From Pseudomonas sp. FeN3W (GTDB lineage: Bacteria > Pseudomonadota > Gammaproteobacteria > Pseudomonadales > Pseudomonadaceae), in NCBI GenBank assembly GCA_030263805.2, contig CP136010.1:4603001-4667000 (forward strand): DNA of 64,000 nucleotides, in the 5' to 3' direction. The position numbers and the translations under genes were made by a program. The notes beneath the pieces are model-generated. The model made no database searches, was not told where the DNA came from, and was given only the letters and a program-made list of their open reading frames with translations. Positions 56,756-64,000 of the stretch are shown here, piece by piece (within the stretch, counting starts at the first letter, position 1; each line of letters begins with the position of its first letter).

Positions 56756-57455
56756 TCTCGATCTGCCGGTGCAGACCCTGGGTTTCAGCCTTGGTGACGC
56801 CGAGCAGCTGGCCGGCGAACTGGCGCTGACCGTGAGCAATGCCCTGCGCGGCGCGATTGCCGAGCGCGGTGCGGCGACGCTGGTGGTGTCCGGCGGCCGT
56901 AGCCCGATCGCCTTCTTCGAACGCCTAGCGCAGCAGGAACTGGATTGGGCCAAGGTCACCGTCAGCCTCGCCGACGAGCGCTGGGTGCCGGTCAGCCATC
57001 CCGACAGCAATGAAGGCCTGCTGCGTCGCCACCTGCTGCAGGGGCCGGCCGCCGCGGCGCGCCTGGTCGGCCTGTACCAGAGCGCGGCAAGCCTCGAGCA
57101 GGCCGCCGAACGTGCTGATGCCGCATTGGCCGAACTGCCGTCCATCGACGTATTGGTGCTGGGCATGGGTGAAGACGGCCACACCGCCTCGCTGTTCCCG
57201 GACAGCCCGAATCTGCAGCAGGCGCTCGACCCGCGTGGCACGCGGCGTTGCCTGCCGATGCAGGCGCCGACTGTGCCGCGCCAGCGCCTGAGCATGTCCC
57301 TGGCGCTGCTGGTCAGCGCGCGGCTGACCCTGCTCGCCCTGCACGGCCCGGGCAAGCTGGCCACGCTCAACCAGGCCCTGGCTGGCGAGCCCTACGAAGC
57401 GATGCCGATTCGCGCCTTCCTCGCCCGTCCCCTCGAAATCTACTGGTGCCCCTGA
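56742..57455 (+). CDS. pgl: 6-phosphogluconolactonase
   Basis: 237 residues of the SugarP isomerase-like family. TLVVSGGRSPIAFFERLA, SLADERWVPVSHPDSNE and VLGMGEDGHTASLFPDS are the phosphate- and substrate-binding motifs of PGL. The start at 56742 follows CAGGAGTTGGT within the end of zwf. It hydrolyses the lactone made by Zwf. Confidence 0.95.
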   Translation: MTISNLDLPVQTLGFSLGDAEQLAGELALTVSNALRGAIAERGAATLVVSGGRSPIAFFERLAQQELDWAKVTVSLADERWVPVSHPDSNEGLLRRHLLQGPAAAARLVGLYQSAASLEQAAERADAALAELPSIDVLVLGMGEDGHTASLFPDSPNLQQALDPRGTRRCLPMQAPTVPRQRLSMSLALLVSARLTLLALHGPGKLATLNQALAGEPYEAMPIRAFLARPLEIYWCP

Positions 57456-57473
57456 GGCCGCAAGGAATCTTCC

Positions 57474-58211
57474 ATGACATCTATCCAAACCAGCGTTGAC
57501 GCCATGAACGACAAGATCGCCCTGATCGACAAGTGGTGCAGCGCTGCGCGCATCCTGCCGGTGATCACCATCGAGCGTGAGGCGGACATCCTGCCGCTGG
57601 CCGATGCTCTGGCCGCCGGTGGCCTGCGCGTGCTCGAGATCACCCTGCGTTCGGCGCAGGGCCTGGGCGCCATTCGCCTGCTGCGCGAGCAGCGCCCGGA
57701 GCTGATCGTCGGCGCCGGCACCGTGCTCGACGCCAACATGCTGGAGCAGGCCGAGGCCGCCGGTGCACAGTTCATCGTCTCGCCCGGCAGCACGCCGGCG
57801 CTGCTCGAGGCCGCGTTGCAAGGGTCGCTGCCGCTGCTGCCGGGCGTCGCCAGCGCCTCGGAAATCATGCTCGGCTACGCCATGGGCTATCGCCGCTTCA
57901 AGCTATTCCCCGCCGAGATCTGTGGCGGCGTGGCAGCGCTCAAGGCGCTGGGCGGACCGTTCGGTGACATCCGTTTCTGCCCGACCGGTGGCGTCAATGC
58001 GCGCAACGCGCGGGACTACCTGGCCCTGACCAGTGTGATGTGTGTCGGCGGTACCTGGATGGTCGATGCCAAGGCCGTGCGTGCCGGCGACTGGGCCGCC
58101 ATCGAAAGCGCCACGCGCCAGGCCCTGCAGGCGCTGGACAGCGCGCCGGCGGTCGAGCTGCCGCGCGACTTCGACCTGCGCGCCGAGCGTGCCGAACAGC
58201 GCGAGCTGTAA
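57474..58211 (+). CDS. eda: KDPG/KHG aldolase
   Basis: 245 residues. The (beta/alpha)8 barrel contains ARILPVITIEREADILPLADALAAGGLRVLEITLRS with the catalytic Glu, GAGTVLD, and the Schiff-base Lys143 in RRFKLFPAE, followed by FCPTGGVN. It splits KDPG into pyruvate and glyceraldehyde 3-phosphate. A second possible start, 10 codons in, would give a length closer to homologues. It is 18 bases after pgl. Confidence 0.95.
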   Translation: MTSIQTSVDAMNDKIALIDKWCSAARILPVITIEREADILPLADALAAGGLRVLEITLRSAQGLGAIRLLREQRPELIVGAGTVLDANMLEQAEAAGAQFIVSPGSTPALLEAALQGSLPLLPGVASASEIMLGYAMGYRRFKLFPAEICGGVAALKALGGPFGDIRFCPTGGVNARNARDYLALTSVMCVGGTWMVDAKAVRAGDWAAIESATRQALQALDSAPAVELPRDFDLRAERAEQREL

Positions 58212-58281
58212 TCGTCCCATCCCCTCGCGGCGGGCGAAGGTCCGCCGCATCTTCCCCATCTTCTCGCTACCTGGAGGTTGC

Positions 58282-59910
58282 ATGAGCAACGCGCGCCCGC
58301 TTTCCGAGCTTTTCCCCCGTCTGGATGAGATTCCCGAGGCCTATCGTCCGGATGCACCGGTTACGCAGCGCGATTATCTGGTCGATGGCGAGCTGATGAA
58401 CTGGGACGGTCCTATGGCCGAGGTACGCAGCCCGGTGTTCCTGCGCGAGGCGGACGGCTGCGAGCGCCAGGTAGTCCTTGGCAGTACGCCGCTGCTGGAT
58501 GCCGACGCCGCGCTACGCGCATTGGACGCCGCTGTCGCCGCTTACGATAACGGCCGCGGCGCTTGGCCGACCATGCGCGTGGCTGAGCGCATCGCCCACG
58601 TCGAGAGCTTTCTGGCGCGCATGCGCGAGCAGCGCGAGGCGGTGGTCAAGCTGCTGATGTGGGAGATCGGCAAGAACCTCAAGGATTCCGAAAAGGAATT
58701 CGACCGCACCTGCGACTACATCGTCGACACCATTCATGCGCTGAAGGAGCTGGACCGCAGCTCCAGCCGCTTCGAGCTGGAGCAGGGTACGTTGGGGCAG
58801 ATCCGTCGGGTACCGATGGGCGTGGCGCTTTGCATGGGGCCGTACAACTACCCGCTGAATGAAACCTTCACCACGCTGATCCCGGCGCTGATCATGGGTA
58901 ACACGGTGGTGTTCAAACCGGCCAAGTTCGGTGTGCTGCTGGTACATCCGCTGCTCGAAGCCTTCCGCGACAGCTTCCCGGCCGGCGTCATCAACGTCAT
59001 CTACGGCCGTGGTCGCGAGACAGTCAGTGCACTGATGGCCAGCGGCAAGATCGACGTGTTCGCCTTTATCGGCACGCACAAGGGCGCCGCCGATCTGAAG
59101 AAACTGCATCCGCGTCCGCACCGCCTGCGTGCTGCGCTGGGGCTGGACGCGAAGAACCCGGGCATCGTCCTGCCGCAGGTCGATCTGGACAACGCGGTGG
59201 AAGAGGCCGTGACCGGCGCGCTGTCGTTCAATGGCCAGCGTTGCACGGCATTGAAGATCCTCTTCGTGCATGAGGCGGTGCTCGATGGTTTCCTCGAACG
59301 CTTCGCTGCGCGGGTCAACGCGCTCAAGCCGGGCATGCCCTGGGAGCCGGGCGTGGCGCTGACGCCGCTGCCCGAGCCGGGCAAGACCGATTATCTGCAT
59401 GCCGTGCTCGAAGACGCCGTGGCCAAGGGTGCGCGGGTGATCAATGCCGGCGGCGGCGAGTCGCACCAGACCTTCTTTCATCCGGCGGTGCTGAGCCCGG
59501 TTGATTCGTCCATGCGTGTCTATCACGAAGAGCAGTTCGGCCCGCTGGTGCCCGTAGTGCCGTACCGCGACCTGCAGGAAGTGATCGACTATGTGACCGC
59601 CTCCGATTACGGCCAGCAGCTGTCGATCTTCGGCAACGATCCGGCGCAGGTCGGCGAGCTGGTCGATGCCTTCGTCAACCAGGTCGGTCGCATCAACATC
59701 AATGCCCAGTGCCAGCGCGGGCCGGATAGCTATCCGTTCAACGGCCGCAAGAATTCGGCCGAGGGAACGCTGTCGGTACACGATGCGCTGCGGGTGTTCT
59801 CCATCCGCACCCTTGTGGCGACCCGTTTCAACGAGGCCAACAAGCAGTTGGTTGACACCATCATCCGGGAGCGTCGCTCGGGCTTCCTGACCACCGATTA
59901 CATCTTCTGA
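58282..59910 (+). CDS. gapN: NADP-dependent glyceraldehyde-3-phosphate dehydrogenase (non-phosphorylating, GapN-type)
   Basis: 542 residues, an aldehyde dehydrogenase. The catalytic Cys is in SFNGQRCTALKIL; the Asn and Glu regions are GPYNYPLNETF and RAALGLDAKNPGIV. The start at 58282 follows CTGGAGGTTGC and is chosen over a much longer frame that overlaps eda. It would oxidise glyceraldehyde 3-phosphate directly to 3-phosphoglycerate with NADP, fitting the product of Eda just upstream. Substrate assignment rests on family resemblance and context. Confidence 0.82.
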   Translation: MSNARPLSELFPRLDEIPEAYRPDAPVTQRDYLVDGELMNWDGPMAEVRSPVFLREADGCERQVVLGSTPLLDADAALRALDAAVAAYDNGRGAWPTMRVAERIAHVESFLARMREQREAVVKLLMWEIGKNLKDSEKEFDRTCDYIVDTIHALKELDRSSSRFELEQGTLGQIRRVPMGVALCMGPYNYPLNETFTTLIPALIMGNTVVFKPAKFGVLLVHPLLEAFRDSFPAGVINVIYGRGRETVSALMASGKIDVFAFIGTHKGAADLKKLHPRPHRLRAALGLDAKNPGIVLPQVDLDNAVEEAVTGALSFNGQRCTALKILFVHEAVLDGFLERFAARVNALKPGMPWEPGVALTPLPEPGKTDYLHAVLEDAVAKGARVINAGGGESHQTFFHPAVLSPVDSSMRVYHEEQFGPLVPVVPYRDLQEVIDYVTASDYGQQLSIFGNDPAQVGELVDAFVNQVGRININAQCQRGPDSYPFNGRKNSAEGTLSVHDALRVFSIRTLVATRFNEANKQLVDTIIRERRSGFLTTDYIF

Positions 59911-59922
59911 CGGAGCCTTGCC

Positions 59923-60786
59923 ATGGCCTCGCCCGTGCTCGCCCAGCCGCTGTTGCTGGGCATGATGCGCCTGCTGGAATACCCCGAGCTGGGTGAACCC
60001 CAGGCACTGCTGGCGTTCATCGAACGCTGCGTCGAGCTCGGGCTGAACGGTTTCGACCATGCCGATATCTATGCTGGCGGGCGCTGCGAGGCGCACTTCG
60101 GCGCGGCCCTGCGTCAGGCACCGGGGCTGCGCCAGCGCCTGCAGATCATCGGCAAGGCCGACATCGTACCGGCCGGGCAGGATTGTTCGCGCTGGCGGGT
60201 CAAGCACTACGATTCCAGCGCCCGCTATCTGCGCCAGGCGGTGGACGGCAGCCTGACGCGGCTGGGTGTCGAGCGGCTCGACGGGTTTCTGCTGCATCGC
60301 CCGGACCCGCTGCTGCAGGTCGACGAGGTGGCCGACACGCTGAACGAGCTGATCGCCAGCGGCAAGGTCGGCTGGGTCGGGCTCTCCAACGCCGGGGTGT
60401 TGCATTGCCAGGCATTGGCGCAGCGCGTGCCGCTGCGCTGCAACCAGATCGAACTCTCGCTGCAGGCCCAGCACTGGGTATGGGACGGCGGTCTGCATGC
60501 CTTGCAGGCCGCGGGCCTGCAAGTGCTGGCCTGGTCGCCCATGGCTGGTGGGCGCTTCGGCGAGCGACTGCGCAGCGCCCTCGATGAAGTCGCCACGGAT
60601 CGGGGCGCGACGGCCAATCAGGTGGCGCTGGCCTGGCTGAACATGTTGCCCGGACGTCCGCTGCCGATCCTCGGCAGCCTGCGCTGGGAGCGCATCGAGG
60701 AGGCACTGCAAGGCGCCGAACTGACACTCGACCGTCCCACCTGGTTCTACCTCAGCGAAGCGGCCCGCGGGCATGAGGCGGCGTAG
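59923..60786 (+). CDS. Aldo/keto reductase (YdhF-like)
   Basis: 287 residues in an (alpha/beta)8 barrel. The catalytic tetrad is visible: Asp and Tyr in GFDHADIYAGG, Lys in IIGKADIV, His in FLLHRPDPLL. The NADPH site has LPILGS-R near the end. The sequence resembles the B-subfamily YdhF group. It follows gapN by 12 bases and likely shares its transcript. Physiological substrate unknown. Confidence 0.88.
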   Translation: MASPVLAQPLLLGMMRLLEYPELGEPQALLAFIERCVELGLNGFDHADIYAGGRCEAHFGAALRQAPGLRQRLQIIGKADIVPAGQDCSRWRVKHYDSSARYLRQAVDGSLTRLGVERLDGFLLHRPDPLLQVDEVADTLNELIASGKVGWVGLSNAGVLHCQALAQRVPLRCNQIELSLQAQHWVWDGGLHALQAAGLQVLAWSPMAGGRFGERLRSALDEVATDRGATANQVALAWLNMLPGRPLPILGSLRWERIEEALQGAELTLDRPTWFYLSEAARGHEAA

Positions 60787-60815
60787 GGCTGAGTGTTCAT
60801 CTGCCGCCAATCCAA

Positions 60816-60887
60816 GGTGGAAAATGCTTCGCAGTTTTCCACCCTACGGGGTGGTTCGTAGGGTGGATGACGCTTCACCCATCCACC
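60816..60887. repeat. REP-like cluster of overlapping hairpins
   Basis: Three dyads lie in 72 bases: GGTGGAAAA/TTTTCCACC (60816-60843), ACCCTAC/GTAGGGT (60841-60864) and GGTGGATG/CATCCACC (60862-60887). The recurring GTAGGGTGGA unit is the pattern of intergenic repeats common in Pseudomonas genomes. It may also end the zwf-to-aldo/keto reductase transcript. The rest of the 369-base gap (60888-61080) shows nothing recognised. Confidence 0.7.
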
Positions 60888-61090
60888 GCGTGGCATTCGC
60901 GATGGGACCGCATCGGCTACATCTTTGATGACCATGCCCACGCTCCGGCGCCGACACGGGAGCTGCTGATGGTTCCACGCTGGAGCATGGGACCAACATC
61001 GATCTCCGTTCAGCAATCAGTAAACCTGCGATCGACGGACGCTGCGAGTGGTCCAAAACAGTGCGCCGCTGTGCTAGGGTCGCGTCCGCC

Positions 61091-61136
61091 GCGGGACGAC
61101 CCGCTGGCATGTCGAATCGTGCGGGGACGGCCCTGC
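61091..61136 (+). promoter_or_regulatory. Guanidine-II riboswitch (mini-ykkC) before the SMR gene
   Basis: Two hairpins with ACGR tetraloops, the defining feature of the class: GCGGG-ACGA-CCCGC (61091-61104) and GCGGGG-ACGG-CCCTGC (61121-61136), separated by 16 bases. The ribosome binding site GGAG (61144-61147) and ATG (61156) follow at once. The family raises translation when guanidinium binds both loops. Confidence 0.9.
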
Positions 61137-61155
61137 AGTTGATGGAGTCATCGTC

Positions 61156-61476
61156 ATGCATTCGGCCTGGATTATGTTGACCGTTGCCGGCCTTCTGGAA
61201 GTGGGTTGGGCCATTGGCCTCAAGGCTTCCGAAGGCTTCACCCGCCCGCTACCCAGCGTGCTCACCATAGCGGCCATGGCTGGCAGCTTTTTCCTGCTCG
61301 CGCGTGCCATGCAGGTTCTGCCGGTGGGTACGGCCTACGGCATCTGGGTCGGTATCGGCGCATTGGGTACCGTGCTGCTGGGCATTCTCATCTTCGGCGA
61401 AAGCGCCTCGCCCGCGCGGCTGGTGAGCGTGCTGCTGTTGCTGGCTGGGCTGGTTGGTCTGAAGCTGAGCGCCTGA
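61156..61476 (+). CDS. gdx: SMR family guanidinium exporter (SugE/Gdx)
   Basis: 106 residues in four membrane helices. The first helix has the central proton/substrate Glu in AGLLEVGWAIGLKASEGFTRP, and GTAYGIWVGIGALGTVLLGILIFGE is the SMR signature. The W-x-x-G-L-K pattern places it in the SugE/Gdx branch that exports guanidinium in exchange for protons, rather than EmrE. The guanidine-II riboswitch immediately upstream supports this directly. Confidence 0.93.
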   Translation: MHSAWIMLTVAGLLEVGWAIGLKASEGFTRPLPSVLTIAAMAGSFFLLARAMQVLPVGTAYGIWVGIGALGTVLLGILIFGESASPARLVSVLLLLAGLVGLKLSA

Positions 61477-61513
61477 GGAGTCTCTGCGGCGCTCACTCCC
61501 GAACGTGTGCCCG

Positions 61514-62080
61514 TCAGTCCTGCAGCTTCAGATGCGATATATCCGGCACCACGGCGGTGGTGTCGCGCGGCTTTTCGCCCATGTCGCTGCCCACCGGGGC
61601 AAGGCTGAACTGAGAAAGGTCCACGCGCGGCGCCTCTGGCTCGGGCCGGGCGTCCTGCAGGTCGACGCCGATCGGCGCAATACCGAAGTCCGGTGCCTCG
61701 ACGTCGGCGAAGGCTGCCATGTATTCGTCACGCGGCGTCACCTTGAGTGTGGCCGGGGCGTCGCTCGTTTTTCCTGCGCTGCTCTCGGTGCTGGCCGCGC
61801 TGGTCGCCGTCGATGCCGGAGGCGGCGCCAGTTCGATTTCTTCCACATCGACGGGCAGCGGTTTGATTTCTACCTGCGCGCCGGCACGCTCCATCGCCTG
61901 GCGATATTTTTCGGCCGCGGCGAAGTCCAGATTCTGCTTGATCACGATGCGCCGGCCGGAGAACAGCAGCGCGATGCGCTGGGCGTCGGCCTGGAACAGC
62001 TTGGTCAGGTTGGCCTCGACCTGCTCGAGCTTGGCGCCCGGAAGCAGTTGGCCGGAAAAGGCGATCTCGTAGAGACTCAT
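61514..62080 (-). CDS. Conserved-looking protein of unknown function
   Basis: 188 residues from MSLYEIAFSGQLLPGAKLEQVEANLTKLFQADAQRI. Residues 1-75 form a compact alpha/beta domain (FSGRRIVIKQNLDFAAAEKYRQAMERAGAQVEIKPL) that in other bacteria I associate with the N-terminus of DUF805-type membrane proteins, although no DUF805 helices follow here. The remaining 110 residues are low-complexity, Ala/Pro/Ser/Asp-rich and probably disordered. The start has GGAACCGCACC upstream, a weak signal. The gap to the helicase gene (62081-62225) is empty. Confidence 0.7.
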   Translation of the reverse strand: MSLYEIAFSGQLLPGAKLEQVEANLTKLFQADAQRIALLFSGRRIVIKQNLDFAAAEKYRQAMERAGAQVEIKPLPVDVEEIELAPPPASTATSAASTESSAGKTSDAPATLKVTPRDEYMAAFADVEAPDFGIAPIGVDLQDARPEPEAPRVDLSQFSLAPVGSDMGEKPRDTTAVVPDISHLKLQD

Positions 62081-62225
62081 GGTGCGGTTCCTTTTGTAAC
62101 CGATGCCAGTGATCGTGGAGGCGGCGGGGCGCCTCGGGACGGAAACGTAAGCGAGGTGGCGATGATCTGGCAAAGCGCAAACTGCTGCACTCGCCGGTGT
62201 CACAAGTTTGCATGCCGCCATAGCG

Positions 62226-64000
62226 TCAGGGTAGCGGTGCGAACAGGGCGTCGATGTCGCGTTCGCCAAGCTGCAAGCTGCCGTCGACTGCACCTTCGAG
62301 TACGCCGGCCGCGAGTTCGGCCTTGCGCGCCTGCAACTCGCGGATGCGCCCCTCGACGGTGCCGCGGCTAATAAGACGATAGACGAAGACCGGCTTGTCC
62401 TGGCCGATGCGATAGGCGCGGTCGGTCGCCTGGTTCTCCGCAGCGGGATTCCACCAGGGATCGTAGTGGATCACCGTATCCGCCGCCGTCAGGTTGAGCC
62501 CGGTGCCACCGGCCTTCAGGCTGATCAGGAACAACGGCACTTCGCCGGCCTGGAAGCGCTCGACCGGCGTGCGTCGGTCATCGGTCTCACCCGTCAGCTT
62601 GACGTACTCGATGCCGCGCTTGTGCAGCGCCTGCTCGATCAACGCCAGCATCGAGGTGAACTGGGAAAACAGCAGCACCCGCCGGCCTTCGCTCATCAGC
62701 TCGTCGAGCATCTCCAGCAGGCTGTCGAGCTTGCCGGAGCTGCTGCCGCGTGCGGCTCGTGCCGACTCACCCTTCAGCAGGCGCAGGTCGCAGCAGACCT
62801 GACGCAGCTTGAGCAGCGCCTCGAGGATGACCATCTGGCTGCGCGCGAGTCCCTTGCGCTCTATCTCGTCGCGCACCTTGCGATCCATTGCCAGCCGCAA
62901 GGTCTCGTAGACCTCGCGCTGGACGTCATTCAGTTCGACCCAGTGGACGAACTCGTTCTTGGCCGGCAGCTCAGTGGCTACCTGTTCCTTGGTGCGCCGC
63001 AACAGGAACGGCCGAATGCGGGCGCGCAGGTGCGCCAGTCGTGCATCGTCGCCGTGTTTTTCGATCGGGTTGCGGTACTCCTGGGTGAAGCTTTTGGCGT
63101 CTCCAAGCCACCCGGGCATGAGGAAGTGGAATAGCGACCAGAGCTCGCCGAGGTGATTCTCCAGCGGCGTGCCGGTCAGGCACAGGCGCTGCCGGGTCTG
63201 CATTTCGCGTACGGCCTGGGCCGCTTTGCCGGACGGGTTCTTGATGTGCTGCGCCTCGTCGAGAATGAGTAGGTGCAGCGGCTGCTCACGCAGTGCGGCT
63301 ATGTCGCGCGTCAGCAGCGCATAGCTGGTCAGCAGTAGATCGTGCTCGCCAAGTTCGCCGAAGTGTTTCTGCCGGGTGCTGCCCTTGAGCGTCAATACCC
63401 GTAGCTGCGGGGCGAAACGGCTGGCCTCGTCCTGCCAGTTGGGAATCAGGCTGGTCGGCATCACCACCAGCGCCGGACGATCGAGCCGTCCTGCCTGCTT
63501 TTCGGCGAGGATGTGGGCAAGGCTCTGTAGCGTCTTGCCCAGGCCCATGTCGTCGCCGAGGATGCCGCCGGCGCCCAGCTCACGCAGCGTCTGCATCCAG
63601 ACCAGGCCCTGCTGCTGGTAGGGCCGCAGTTTGCCAGCGAGCCCGGTTGGGGGCGGGCAGGCCTTGATATCAGGGTTGCGCAGGCGCCCGGCGAACTCAC
63701 GCAGTCGTTCACCGCCTTTCCATTGCGGTGCCAGGCTGTCGAGCCCGGCCAGGCGCGCGCCGTCGGCCTTGCTCATACGCAGCGATGGCCCATCCATCTG
63801 CTCGCGCATATAGAGCTCGCCGAGGGTGGCCAGAATCGGCTTGATGCGCCCCAGCGGTAGCGTCACGTGCAGCGCCTGCTTGTCGTGTTGTCCCGGCCGG
63901 TCCAGTTGCACGCGCAGCTGCTCCTCATCGCTACGCAGCGCGATGGCGCGAGGGCTGAGCAATTGAGGGTTCTGGCGGATCAGCCGCAACAGGATCGGCA
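62226..64000 (-). CDS. SNF2-family DNA helicase, C-terminal part (gene continues beyond the window)
   Basis: 591 codons are present; the frame stays open to the last base, so the N-terminus is missing. Motifs in order: I GDDMGLGKTLQSLAHI, II LLILDEAQHIKNP, III LCLTGTPLENHLGELWSLF, IV VLLFSQFTSML, V SLKAGGTGLNLTAADTVIHYDPWWNP, VI QATDRAYRIGQ. This is the bacterial SNF2 helicase-like group, ATP-dependent translocases of unknown cellular role, usually preceded by a zinc-finger SWIM domain. The end of the protein is normal. Confidence 0.92.
   Translation of the reverse strand, partial: PILLRLIRQNPQLLSPRAIALRSDEEQLRVQLDRPGQHDKQALHVTLPLGRIKPILATLGELYMREQMDGPSLRMSKADGARLAGLDSLAPQWKGGERLREFAGRLRNPDIKACPPPTGLAGKLRPYQQQGLVWMQTLRELGAGGILGDDMGLGKTLQSLAHILAEKQAGRLDRPALVVMPTSLIPNWQDEASRFAPQLRVLTLKGSTRQKHFGELGEHDLLLTSYALLTRDIAALREQPLHLLILDEAQHIKNPSGKAAQAVREMQTRQRLCLTGTPLENHLGELWSLFHFLMPGWLGDAKSFTQEYRNPIEKHGDDARLAHLRARIRPFLLRRTKEQVATELPAKNEFVHWVELNDVQREVYETLRLAMDRKVRDEIERKGLARSQMVILEALLKLRQVCCDLRLLKGESARAARGSSSGKLDSLLEMLDELMSEGRRVLLFSQFTSMLALIEQALHKRGIEYVKLTGETDDRRTPVERFQAGEVPLFLISLKAGGTGLNLTAADTVIHYDPWWNPAAENQATDRAYRIGQDKPVFVYRLISRGTVEGRIRELQARKAELAAGVLEGAVDGSLQLGERDIDALFAPLP

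Noticed and set aside
58513..60810. 765-codon antisense frame over gapN and the aldo/keto reductase
   Set aside because: Spans two convincing sense genes and shows no domain.

Overview
The window is a high-GC, densely packed gammaproteobacterial chromosome segment. Gene content and order point to the Pseudomonas stutzeri (Stutzerimonas) group. The markers are two heme-type Dnr regulators, a DnrN/YtfE repair protein with NorR, UbiUVT, a class III ribonucleotide reductase, an Entner-Doudoroff block under HexR, and a cop cluster. No mobile element, CRISPR array, rRNA or tRNA was recognised.

Region by region. 0-3.3 kb: end of an RND adaptor and a complete RND pump. 3.3-9.8 kb: TetR/GST pair, a degenerate metallo-beta-lactamase-like protein, a PAS-GAF-GGDEF cyclase, a MocR regulator and CcoG. 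10-12 kb: LrgA/LrgB and a PhzF-like isomerase. 12-19 kb: BglX beta-glucosidase and OpgG/OpgH (osmoregulated periplasmic glucans). 19-22 kb: pirin, WrbA, an acetyltransferase and a DUF3087 protein. 22-29 kb: copper-resistance cluster (cytochrome c, CopB, Met/His-rich protein, CopA with an in-frame TGA, CopG, CopZ-like protein, CopRS) with two near-identical cop boxes and a CueR-type promoter. 29-34.4 kb: DsbRS two-component system divergent from dsbD-dsbE-dsbG, an envelope-thiol module probably linked to copper stress.

34.5-46 kb is an anaerobic/nitric-oxide block. It holds dnrP, dnr, a periplasmic unknown, dnrN (ytfE) with a sigma-54 promoter and NorR-type sites, norR, ubiUVT (oxygen-independent ubiquinone synthesis), a DGC-motif protein, a second Dnr-type regulator, and nrdD-nrdG. 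Anr/Dnr boxes precede ubiU, the DGC gene and nrdD. The class III reductase is unusual: the large subunit stops after its zinc ribbon, and the glycyl-radical motif lies on a separate 51-residue gene with its own ribosome binding site.

46-49.2 kb: FtrABCD-type ferrous iron uptake with a Fur-like box. 49.3-51.3 kb: a DHA2-type MFS exporter and a small coiled-coil membrane protein, with structured intergenic DNA. 51.3-60.8 kb: edd-glk, convergent hexR, and zwf-pgl-eda-gapN-aldo/keto reductase, with several HexR-like sites. 60.8-64 kb: a REP-like hairpin cluster, a guanidine-II (mini-ykkC) riboswitch before an SMR guanidine exporter, an unrecognised protein, and the C-terminal part of a SNF2-type helicase running off the window.
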